A DNA stretch of 9,594 bases, taken from JAHFUI01 sp041485905. GTDB lineage: Bacteria; Acidobacteriota; Vicinamibacteria; Vicinamibacterales; CAVVIG01. The translations under genes and the position numbers were made by a program. The DNA is taken from contig JBGPKK010000178.1 of NCBI GenBank assembly GCA_041485905.1, forward strand, positions 1-9,594. The letters run 5' to 3'. This document shows positions 1 through 6,216 of this stretch, one piece after another (within the stretch, counting starts at the first letter, position 1; every line of letters starts with the position of its first letter). The notes beneath the pieces are model-generated. The model was not told where the DNA came from. It did no database searches and saw nothing but the letters and a program-made list of their open reading frames with translations.

Positions 1-1466
1 GCGTCGTAGAAGCGGGCACGGCTGGCGGCGTCGGGATAGCGGATCTCGGGCAGGTCCACGTCGACCACGGCCAGTTGCGCCGCATTGAATCCGACGCCGG
101 CCTGGACCAGTTTCACGAAGCCGCGGATGAGGAGTCCGGCTCCACAGAGCAGGGTCAGGGCCAGAGCCACTTCGGCCGCGGTGAGGGCCTGGCGGCTGCG
201 CGAGAGTGCGGCGGACGCCCCCCCGCCTCCTCTGGTCTTGAGCGCCTCGTTCACGCTGGAGCGCGAGGCGGTGATGGCAGGCGCGAGCCCGAACAGCAAC
301 GTTGTCAAGATGCTCACGCTGCCGGCGAAGGCGAAGACGGACCAATTCAGCTCGATGTCTTCTGGCCTCGGGACGGGGAGGTAGAGCCCGAGCCCCTTGA
401 TCGTGGCCTGAGCGAGGAGCACGCCCACGGCGGCGCCGGCCAGCGATACCAGTAAGGATTCTGTGAGGAGTTGGGTGATGATGCGGCCGCGGGACGCGCC
501 CAGGGCTCGGCGGATGGCGATTTCGCGTGCTCGGCGCGTGGCTCGCGCCATCGTGAGGTTGGCCAGGTTCGCGCAACCGATCAGCAGCAGGAACCCCACT
601 GCGCCCAGCAGCACGTACAGCGCGAGGTTCAGCTCCGGCGATTTGTCCTCCACGCTAAACGGGAACACGTTGGCATCGGTCGTCACGTACCGTTCCTCGT
701 CAGACTTGTGCAAGCTCGCCTGAAGCCCGGACATGACAGCGCGCGCCTGGGCCAGCGAAACATCCGGCCTCAGCAGGCCGACCACATAGAGCTGAAACGC
801 CGAGTCATCGGCCGGGCGATTCCACAACCGCGAAAGAGGCAGCCACACTTCGGGCTTCTTCTGATCCTCGCCCTCGTATATCGCGGGCAGGTGAAAACGG
901 CTCGGCAGCACGCCGATGACCGTGTAGTCGGCGCGGCCGAGCGTGATGGACTGGCCAATCGCCGAAGGATCGCGATGGAAGCGCTTGTCAAAGTAGGCGT
1001 CGGAGAGGACGACGACGCGATCCGATCCCTTCTGCTCCTCTTCGGCACGGAACAGACGGCCAAGCGGCGCGCGAGCACCCAAGAGGGGAAGCAGGTTGGC
1101 CGAAGCGAATCCAGTGGAAATGGTGCGGGGACGCTCCACGCCGGCTTCATTCAGTGACGCTTCCTGAAACGCGGCCATGTCGCTGAAAGTGGTGCTCTGG
1201 CGCTGCCACTCCACGTAAGCGACACGCTGCGCCTGCATACGCGGGCCGATCGGGTTCGGCAAGGACGGGAGTTTTTCCCACACGAAGACCAGCCGATTCG
1301 TATTCGGGTACGGCAGCGGCTTCAGGACCACCGCGTAGACCACACTGAATATGGAGGTGTTGGCTCCGATTCCGAGCGCCAGAACCGTGACGCAGGCGGC
1401 GGCATAACCAGGACTTCGCACCAGCGCCCGCAGCGAGGTTCGCAGGTCGTGAAAAAACGCACCCAT
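1..1466 (-). CDS. ADOP-type (MacB/FtsX-like duplicated) permease, N-terminal 488 residues, cut by window edge
   Basis: This is an inner-membrane permease of the FtsX/MacB superfamily in the duplicated 'orphan' form common in Acidobacteriota. Reading leftward from ATG 1466-1464, the frame stays open to base 1. Residues about 18-45 form TM1 with the family motif LALGIGANTSIFSVV, followed by KPLPYP. A MacB-type periplasmic domain spans about 50-275. An FtsX module follows: a TM near 280-305, the cytoplasmic stretch ARATRRAREIAIRRALGASR, a second TM near 335-356 and a third near 377-398. From about residue 422 (SRSRQALTAAEVALALTLL) a second copy of the module begins, which is the ADOP hallmark. 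Full members are about 800 residues, so about 300 lie off-window. The start is supported by AGGGTGG at 1478-1472, five bases upstream. An in-frame ATG at 1496 would add ten residues. No ATPase gene is in the window. Substrate unknown. Confidence 0.93.
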   Translation of the reverse strand, partial: MGAFFHDLRTSLRALVRSPGYAAACVTVLALGIGANTSIFSVVYAVVLKPLPYPNTNRLVFVWEKLPSLPNPIGPRMQAQRVAYVEWQRQSTTFSDMAAFQEASLNEAGVERPRTISTGFASANLLPLLGARAPLGRLFRAEEEQKGSDRVVVLSDAYFDKRFHRDPSAIGQSITLGRADYTVIGVLPSRFHLPAIYEGEDQKKPEVWLPLSRLWNRPADDSAFQLYVVGLLRPDVSLAQARAVMSGLQASLHKSDEERYVTTDANVFPFSVEDKSPELNLALYVLLGAVGFLLLIGCANLANLTMARATRRAREIAIRRALGASRGRIITQLLTESLLVSLAGAAVGVLLAQATIKGLGLYLPVPRPEDIELNWSVFAFAGSVSILTTLLFGLAPAITASRSSVNEALKTRGGGGASAALSRSRQALTAAEVALALTLLCGAGLLIRGFVKLVQAGVGFNAAQLAVVDVDLPEIRYPDAASRARFYD

Positions 1467-1669
1467 ATGATCCACCCTGCCAAGCGGTCCAACCATGCCG
1501 GCGCATTCCGCGGCAGCAGCACTGCGAACCAGCGTACCGAAATCACTTGAACCGTGCAATGTCATCAAATCACATCACGCACGATTCGTTAGGGAAATGT
1601 GCGATCCGACCAAGTATTACTAACGTTGACAACGGAGTCAGATGGTCTGAGAATGCTCGCGAGGTCACC
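1467..1669. promoter_or_regulatory. Divergent intergenic region between the permease and gene A, with a candidate gene A promoter
   Basis: This 203-bp spacer must hold promoters for both the leftward permease and the rightward A-B-C cluster. For gene A, TTGACA at 1626-1631 is followed after 17 bp by GAGAAT at 1649-1654, which matches four of six bases of the sigma-70 -10 box. Initiation would fall near 1661, giving a very short leader that barely includes the ribosome site at 1661-1665, so the call is tentative. A perfect dyad, TCAGA-TGG-TCTGA (1638-1650), lies mostly in the -35/-10 spacer and could be an operator. Weaker symmetries are AGTA-T-TACT (1613-1621) and CGTTAG (1587-1592) paired with CTAACG (1620-1625). 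I saw no convincing promoter for the permease. Confidence 0.35.
1661..1665 (+). promoter_or_regulatory. Ribosome binding site that sets the start of gene A
   Basis: GAGGT lies four bases before ATG 1670-1672. It favours this start over the upstream in-frame ATG at 1547. The shorter form begins directly with a typical signal peptide; the longer form would place 41 polar residues before it. Confidence 0.7.
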
Positions 1670-3037
1670 ATGATCCGCAGACGACTCCTCGGAATTCATT
1701 GCGCGCGCGTTGCCTTCACAATCGCGTGTGTCGGGTCGGCCGTGGCGTACTCGCACCCTGCGGCACTGGCCCAGGATTCAACCAGCAGTGCGCGAACGGG
1801 TCCGATCACGTTTACGAAGGACGTCGCGCCCATCCTGCAGCGCTCATGTCAGAACTGCCATCGCCCGGGAGCCATCGCGCCGATGTCGCTCCTGACCTAT
1901 GAAGAGACGCGGCCCTGGGCGCGCTCGATCATGCAGAAGGTTGTCAATCGCGAGATGCCGCCCTGGTATATCGACCGGCATGTCGGGATCACGCAGTTCA
2001 AGGGCGATCCGTCGCTGACGGATGCGGAGATCGCCACGATTACCAGGTGGGTCGACGGCGGCGCGCCGATGGGGAATCCGGCGGACATGCCGCCACCCCG
2101 TCAGTTCAGCGACCTCGACCAGTGGCACATCGGCAAGCCGGACATCATCATCCGGATGCCGAGGCCGTATAAGCTGCGCGCGACGGGACCTGATGAATTC
2201 ATCGACGTCCTGATCGATCCCGGATTCAAAGAAGACATGTACGTCATGGCCGTCGAGACCAAGCCCGAAGCGCAGGCGTTCCGGGTCGCGCACCACATCA
2301 CGACGAACCTGATCGAAGACGAAGACGACCCGACCGGTCTGTTCTTCAACGAGTACGCCGTGGGGAAGAACGGCGACATTTTCCCGCGCGACTCGGGTCG
2401 CTTGATCAAAGCCGGGTCGAAGATCAATTTCAACCTGCACCTGCATCCGTACGGCGAGCCCGCCGACGTACAGGCCTCGCTCGGGCTCAAGCTGTTCCCG
2501 AAAGGGGCCGTGCCGAAGTACGTGGCGTTCACGCAGCACATGGGGGATGTGGCCGACCTCGACCTTCCAGCCGGCGAGGTCACGCGCAACGACGGCTACT
2601 TCCGGCTGTCGAAGCCAGCCCTGATCTCGGCGTTCCAGCCGCATATGCACAACCGCGGCAAGGCGCAGTGCATGGAGGCCATTTACCCGGACGTTCGGGC
2701 GGACTCGGCGCGTCCCGGTCCCGCGCGGACCGAGACGCTCAGTTGCGTCAGCAACTACCAGTTCGGGTGGCACATCACCTACCCGTACGCGGACGAAGTC
2801 GCGCCCCTGCTGCCGGCCGGCACGATCATTCACGTCACGTCGTGGCACGACAACACAGCGGCCAACAAGTACAACCCGAACCCGAAGAACTGGGTGGGCA
2901 GCGGGCAGCGGACCATCGACGAGATGGCGTTTGCCTGGGTCAGCCTGACCTATCTGGATCAAGCCGACTACGATCGACGCGTCGCCGCACGAAAGGGCGA
3001 CGAGCCGTCACGACCCGTCACGACCGGCGCACGATGA
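1670..3037 (+). CDS. Gene A: exported cytochrome c-copper type II (PHM/DBH-like) monooxygenase
   Basis: This is a predicted periplasmic, copper-dependent monooxygenase with an N-terminal heme c domain, 455 residues. Residues 1-35 are a signal peptide (MIRRRLLG..., hydrophobic core, ALA-Q cleavage). Residues about 45-140 are a cytochrome c domain with C60-Q-N-C63-H64; Met96 of REMPPW is a candidate distal ligand. Residues about 150-430 resemble the two-domain PHM/DBH core. Candidate CuH ligands are His208-His209 (VAHHIT) and His257 (FNLHLHPYG). Candidate CuM ligands are His325 and His327 (QPHMHNRG, compare HTHxxG) and Met419 (TIDEMAF, compare EEMC/DEMC). Animal enzymes of this family use O2 and ascorbate to hydroxylate their substrates; here the fused heme may supply electrons (inference). 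Cys334 and Cys359 may form a disulfide. The stop overlaps the start of gene B. The substrate is unknown, and a non-catalytic copper role cannot be excluded. Confidence 0.85.
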   Translation: MIRRRLLGIHCARVAFTIACVGSAVAYSHPAALAQDSTSSARTGPITFTKDVAPILQRSCQNCHRPGAIAPMSLLTYEETRPWARSIMQKVVNREMPPWYIDRHVGITQFKGDPSLTDAEIATITRWVDGGAPMGNPADMPPPRQFSDLDQWHIGKPDIIIRMPRPYKLRATGPDEFIDVLIDPGFKEDMYVMAVETKPEAQAFRVAHHITTNLIEDEDDPTGLFFNEYAVGKNGDIFPRDSGRLIKAGSKINFNLHLHPYGEPADVQASLGLKLFPKGAVPKYVAFTQHMGDVADLDLPAGEVTRNDGYFRLSKPALISAFQPHMHNRGKAQCMEAIYPDVRADSARPGPARTETLSCVSNYQFGWHITYPYADEVAPLLPAGTIIHVTSWHDNTAANKYNPNPKNWVGSGQRTIDEMAFAWVSLTYLDQADYDRRVAARKGDEPSRPVTTGAR

Positions 3038-3933
3038 CGAAGCGTGTACGTCTCATCGCGTTCGCGGTCGGCAGCGGCCTGGCGCTCGGGACACTCACGC
3101 ATGTCGACGCGCAGCTGCCGCAGTTGCCCACGCAGGTGTCCCAAACGAAGTTTGACTCGGGTCAGGACGTCGTGCCGGTGTACGAAGGATGGATCCGCAA
3201 CCCGGACGCCAGCTTCGATCTGGTGTTCGGCTATTTCAATCGAAACTACAAAGAAGAACTGGCGATTCCCGCCGGTCCCGGCAACCTGATTGAGCCGGGA
3301 GGCCCCGATCGCGGACAGCCGACCTACTTCCTCCCGCGCCGGCGGGCGCGACTCTTTCGTGTCCGTGTGCCGCAGGACTGGGGTCAGCAGGTGCTGACCT
3401 GGACGATCGTGGCGAACGGCCGCACGGAAAAAGCGTACGGAGATTTGCTGCCCGTCCAGGAAATCAACGAGCGCATCGTCATGAGCGGCGGCAACACCGT
3501 GGCGTTCGGCGACGAGGATCCCAACAAGCCGCCGGCGATCATCCTCTCGCCGCCGGCGCGGCCGAGCGTCTCGAGCCCGCTGACGTTGACCGCGAGGGTC
3601 ACCGACGATGGGTTGCCGAAGCCGAGGACGCCGCCTGTCCGGGCGATCGCGCCGGCGCGCGGACGAGCGAGTCAGGGGCAGACCAACGGCATTGGCGGAG
3701 CGCGTCCGCGCGGCTTGACGGTCACCTGGTTCGAGTATCGCGGCCCCGCCAAGGTGACCTTCGATCCGGCTGGTTCGATTCCCGTGACCAACGGGACTGC
3801 CACGACAACGGCGCGTTTCGAGGTGCCCGGCACGTACACGCTCGTCGCAACGGCCAGCGACGGGCAGCTGTCGCAAAGAACGGACGTGACCATTTCGGTC
3901 GCTGCGGCGGCACCCGGTCAAACTAAACCCTAG
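3034..3933 (+). CDS. Gene B: exported Ig/PKD-like protein, probable partner of the monooxygenase
   Basis: This exported protein has 299 residues and no known enzymatic role. A signal peptide covers about residues 1-26 (MTKRVRLIAFAVGSGLALG..., VDA-Q). A beta-rich domain follows with the blocks PVYEGW (Tyr50), FGYFNRNYKEEL and DRGQPTYFLPRR. From about residue 166 to 290 comes an Ig/PKD-like domain (PLTLTARVTDDGLP ... GTYTLVATASDG). The mature protein has no cysteine and no heme motif. It aligns along its length with residues 1-275 of gene C, except for a basic, Pro/Gly-rich insert at about 197-226. Its ATG overlaps the TGA of gene A (ATGA), and no clear Shine-Dalgarno precedes it, which points to translational coupling. 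An open frame continues upstream inside gene A, but ATG 3034 begins a proper signal peptide. A binding, scaffold or substrate-presenting role beside A is inferred from the fusion in gene C. Confidence 0.85.
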   Translation: MTKRVRLIAFAVGSGLALGTLTHVDAQLPQLPTQVSQTKFDSGQDVVPVYEGWIRNPDASFDLVFGYFNRNYKEELAIPAGPGNLIEPGGPDRGQPTYFLPRRRARLFRVRVPQDWGQQVLTWTIVANGRTEKAYGDLLPVQEINERIVMSGGNTVAFGDEDPNKPPAIILSPPARPSVSSPLTLTARVTDDGLPKPRTPPVRAIAPARGRASQGQTNGIGGARPRGLTVTWFEYRGPAKVTFDPAGSIPVTNGTATTTARFEVPGTYTLVATASDGQLSQRTDVTISVAAAAPGQTKP

Positions 3934-3959
3934 TCACGGCCTGCATTCCTGCATCCTCT

Positions 3960-3965
3960 GGAGGT
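3960..3965 (+). promoter_or_regulatory. Strong ribosome binding site of gene C
   Basis: GGAGGT stands five bases before ATG 3971, in the 37-base gap after gene B. It is the strongest such site in the A-B-C cluster and suggests that C is translated independently even if co-transcribed. No terminator or promoter is evident in the gap. Confidence 0.7.
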
Positions 3966-3970
3966 CGAAC

Positions 3971-6028
3971 ATGGTGAGCCACGCGCTTCGACTCTCCGCC
4001 ATCTTCGCGGCCGTTGCGACGCTCCCGCTCTTCGCACAGTCCGGCGCGTCCCAGCTCGTCACCCTCCGCCACGCGTCAGGTCAAGGCGTGGCGCCCGTGT
4101 ACGAAGGCTTCGACGTCAACCCGGACGGTTCCTACAACATGTGGTTCGGCTACATGAACAGGAACTACGAAGAAGAGATCGACCTGTCCGTCGGGCCGAG
4201 CAACACGTTCGATCCGGGCGCCGATCGCGGGCAGCCGACGCATTTCACGCCGCGGCGACACAAGGACGTCTTCAGCGTCAACGTGCCGAAGGAATTCGGC
4301 GATCGGACGCTGGTGTGGGCGCTCACCGCCCACGGCCAGACGCAGAAGGTGGTCGGGACGCTGAAACCGGTGTGGCAGATCGACCGTCTGCGCACGACGC
4401 GCGGCGGCAACAGCGAGAAGGTCAGCTCGAATCTGCCGCCCGTGGTCAACCTGCAGGCGTCGGCTCAGACACTGGCGGCCCCCGGCTCGCTGACGCTGAC
4501 CGTCTCGGCGACCGACGATGGCCTGCCGAAGCGGCGCGGCGAACCGGTCGGCATGACGGTGATGTGGGCGAAGTACCGCGGTCCGGGAGCGGTGACGTTC
4601 AGCGCGCCGCAGTCGCGCGTCGCCGGCGGCACGTCGTCCACCATCGCCAGTTTCAGCGAGCCAGGCGAGTATCTTCTGCAGGCGGTTGTCGACGATGGGT
4701 CGGGCGAAGCGGCGGGCAACTTCGGCTATCACTGCTGCTGGACGAACGCGCAGGTGGCGATCAGCGTCCAGGGCGAGAGCCGCGCGCACGCGACGATTGC
4801 GTCACCCGCGCAGGTCACGTTCGCCCGGGATATCGCGCCGATCTTCCAGGCGAAGTGCCAGACCTGCCATCACCAGGGGACGTCCGCGCCGATGTCGCTC
4901 GTGACGTACGAAGAAGTGCGGCCGTGGGCCCGCGCGATTCAGCAGCGCGTCGCCAGTCGCGAGATGCCGCCCTGGCATCTCGACAAGACGGTCGGCATCC
5001 GTCAGTACAAGAACGACCGTTCGCTCAAAGACGACGAGATCGCGACCGTCGTTCGCTGGGTGGAAAGCGGTGCCCCGCAGGGCAATCCGGCCGACCTGCC
5101 GAAGCCGCTGACGTTCCGGCCGGAAGCCGAGTGGTTCATCGGCGAGCCCGACTTGAAGGTCACGACCAGCAACGACTTCGTGATGTACCCCAACGGACCG
5201 GACTGGTGGATCGATCAGTTCGGCGAAGCGAAGCTGACGGAGGATCGCTGGATCAAGGCGATGGAGATCAAGCCGAGCAATCCGAAGATCGTCCATCACG
5301 CCGTGGTCTACGCAATCGAGCCGGATGCGCCCGAGGGAACCCCGGAGGGCGGCGTCCTGCTTCACGAGTACGCGGTCGGGAAATACGGCGACATCTTCGG
5401 CGACAACACCGGCCGGTTGCTGAAGGCGGGCACGCGGTTCCGGTTCGACATGCACTACTTCGCCGTCGGCGCGGAGCAGCACAACAAGACGACGATCGCA
5501 TTCAAGTTCTATCCAAAGGGTGTGACGCCGAAATACCAGGTGCGGTCGCTGCCGGTGCGGAACATTCCCAATGACGAGCTCGAGGTTCCGCCCAACACCG
5601 TCGTCCGGACGGATGGCTACTTCCGTCTGCCGAGGAACGCGCGCATCGACGCGTTCCAGCCGCACATGCACATGCGCGGCCGCGCGATGACGCTCGAAGC
5701 GATCGACCCGACCACTAACAGGACGCAGATCCTCAGCTCGGTTGATCACTTCGACTTCAACTGGCACATCAACTACGTCTACGCCGATGCGGCGGCGCCG
5801 CTCCTGCCGGCGGGGACGGTGCTGCACATGATCGGCGTCCACGACAACACGGCGGCGAATCGCCGGAATCCCGATCCCAACATGTGGGTCGGCTTCGGCG
5901 AGCGCAGCGTGGACGACATGCTCCAGGTCTGGATCGACGTCGTCTATCTGGACGACGCGGAATTCCAGCGGCTCGTGGATGAGCGGAAAGCGAAGCCGAC
6001 GGCGGTCAACAACGCCCGGGAACCGTAG
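3971..6028 (+). CDS. Gene C: exported fusion of a B-like Ig domain, cytochrome c and PHM/DBH-like copper monooxygenase
   Basis: This 685-residue periplasmic protein joins in one chain what genes B and A encode separately. A signal peptide covers about residues 1-23 (LFA-QS). Residues about 30-155 match the first B domain (PVYEGF with Tyr44, FGYMNRNYEEEI, DRGQPTHFTPRR). Residues about 156-275 match its Ig/PKD-like domain and end with FGYHCCWTN, a vicinal pair Cys255-Cys256 absent from B. The cytochrome c domain (about 280-375) has C296-Q-T-C299-H300 and REMPPW with Met332. The monooxygenase part (about 390-665) keeps candidate CuH ligands His442-His443 (IVHHAVVY) and His495 (FDMHYF), and CuM ligands His565 and His567 (QPHMHMRG) and Met650 (SVDDML). 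The last resembles DBH in context (VGFGERSVDDM against GGFGILEEM, recalled). It likely performs the same chemistry as gene A, perhaps on another substrate. It lacks the Cys pair of A. Substrate unknown. Confidence 0.87.
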   Translation: MVSHALRLSAIFAAVATLPLFAQSGASQLVTLRHASGQGVAPVYEGFDVNPDGSYNMWFGYMNRNYEEEIDLSVGPSNTFDPGADRGQPTHFTPRRHKDVFSVNVPKEFGDRTLVWALTAHGQTQKVVGTLKPVWQIDRLRTTRGGNSEKVSSNLPPVVNLQASAQTLAAPGSLTLTVSATDDGLPKRRGEPVGMTVMWAKYRGPGAVTFSAPQSRVAGGTSSTIASFSEPGEYLLQAVVDDGSGEAAGNFGYHCCWTNAQVAISVQGESRAHATIASPAQVTFARDIAPIFQAKCQTCHHQGTSAPMSLVTYEEVRPWARAIQQRVASREMPPWHLDKTVGIRQYKNDRSLKDDEIATVVRWVESGAPQGNPADLPKPLTFRPEAEWFIGEPDLKVTTSNDFVMYPNGPDWWIDQFGEAKLTEDRWIKAMEIKPSNPKIVHHAVVYAIEPDAPEGTPEGGVLLHEYAVGKYGDIFGDNTGRLLKAGTRFRFDMHYFAVGAEQHNKTTIAFKFYPKGVTPKYQVRSLPVRNIPNDELEVPPNTVVRTDGYFRLPRNARIDAFQPHMHMRGRAMTLEAIDPTTNRTQILSSVDHFDFNWHINYVYADAAAPLLPAGTVLHMIGVHDNTAANRRNPDPNMWVGFGERSVDDMLQVWIDVVYLDDAEFQRLVDERKAKPTAVNNAREP

Positions 6029-6033
6029 GATGA

Positions 6034-6049
6034 ACGTACGATCGTACGT
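6034..6049. repeat. Perfect 16-bp palindrome
   Basis: ACGTACGATCGTACGT reads the same on both strands and begins five bases after the stop of gene C. It sits three bases from the hairpin at 6053-6070. It could be a protein-binding site or part of a compound intergenic element. Function unknown. Confidence 0.75.
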
Positions 6050-6052
6050 AGT

Positions 6053-6070
6053 GTCCGGCTTCAGCCGGAC
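6053..6070. repeat. GC-rich hairpin, possible REP-like element or terminator of the A-B-C cluster
   Basis: GTCCGGC (6053-6059) and GCCGGAC (6064-6070) form a perfect 7-bp stem with a TTCA loop. No T-tract follows, so it is not a canonical intrinsic terminator. It may stabilise or attenuate the transcript, or be a copy of a dispersed intergenic repeat. Similar 'GTCCGGCT..AGCCGGAC' motifs are remembered from other bacterial intergenic regions but could not be searched here. Confidence 0.55.
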
Positions 6071-6114
6071 CTGAGAAATGGAATCCGCCAGTCGCTGAAC
6101 CGCCGTTTAGCCCG

Positions 6115-6141
6115 CAAGGTGTCGTCGGCCCTCTCACCTTG
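6115..6141. repeat. Inverted repeat with 13-base loop
   Basis: CAAGGTG (6115-6121) pairs perfectly with CACCTTG (6135-6141). It is the third dyad in the C-D spacer. Role unknown; it may be part of the same compound repeat as its neighbours. Confidence 0.5.
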
Positions 6142-6150
6142 GAAACACGA

Positions 6151-6169
6151 GGCTCGTCAATGGCGAGCC
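6151..6169. repeat. Inverted repeat just upstream of the gene D promoter candidate
   Basis: GGCTCG (6151-6156) pairs with CGAGCC (6164-6169) across a seven-base loop. It ends nine bases before the candidate extended -10 of gene D, so it could be an operator, or the edge of a REP-like unit. Confidence 0.5.
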
Positions 6170-6177
6170 CGGCACGG

Positions 6178-6186
6178 TGCTATGAT
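6178..6186 (+). promoter_or_regulatory. Candidate extended -10 promoter for genes D-E-F
   Basis: TGC-TATGAT matches the extended -10 form TGnTATAAT with one mismatch. Initiation would fall near 6193, leaving a leader of about 24 bases that contains AAAGG (6206-6210) before ATG 6217. No good -35 lies at the expected distance, which extended -10 promoters tolerate. Confidence 0.45.
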
Positions 6187-6216
6187 CCGCCCGTTCAAGG
6201 ACATCAAAGGCTTTTC

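Larger units (their letters stand above)
6029..6216. other. Spacer between genes C and D, rich in dyad symmetry
   Basis: This 188-bp spacer contains a 16-bp palindrome, three further hairpins (listed separately) and a candidate promoter for gene D. No convincing ORF lies wholly within it. The frame of gene D can be extended back to an ATG at 6139, but the added residues precede a complete signal peptide and have no coding character. Confidence 0.6.

Noticed and set aside
471..1157. Plus-strand open frame of 228 codons
   Set aside because: It is antisense to the permease, whose minus-strand frame carries the MacB/FtsX motifs throughout.
1547..1669. N-terminal extension of gene A from ATG 1547
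   Set aside because: It would put 41 polar residues before a complete signal peptide, while ATG 1670 has a GAGGT site four bases upstream.
1844..2962. Long minus-strand open frame opposite gene A, and a similar one at 4802-5842 opposite gene C
   Set aside because: They resemble each other only because the sense genes are paralogous. The products are Arg/Val-rich, without signal peptide or family motifs, as expected of antisense frames in high-GC DNA.
2668..3033. Extension of gene B upstream inside gene A
   Set aside because: The residues are an out-of-frame reading of gene A, rich in Arg and Gly, and ATG 3034 starts a proper signal peptide overlapping the stop of A.
6053..6070. Canonical rho-independent terminator after gene C
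   Set aside because: The stem is sound but is followed by CTGAGAAATGG, not a T-tract, so it is listed as a hairpin or repeat only.
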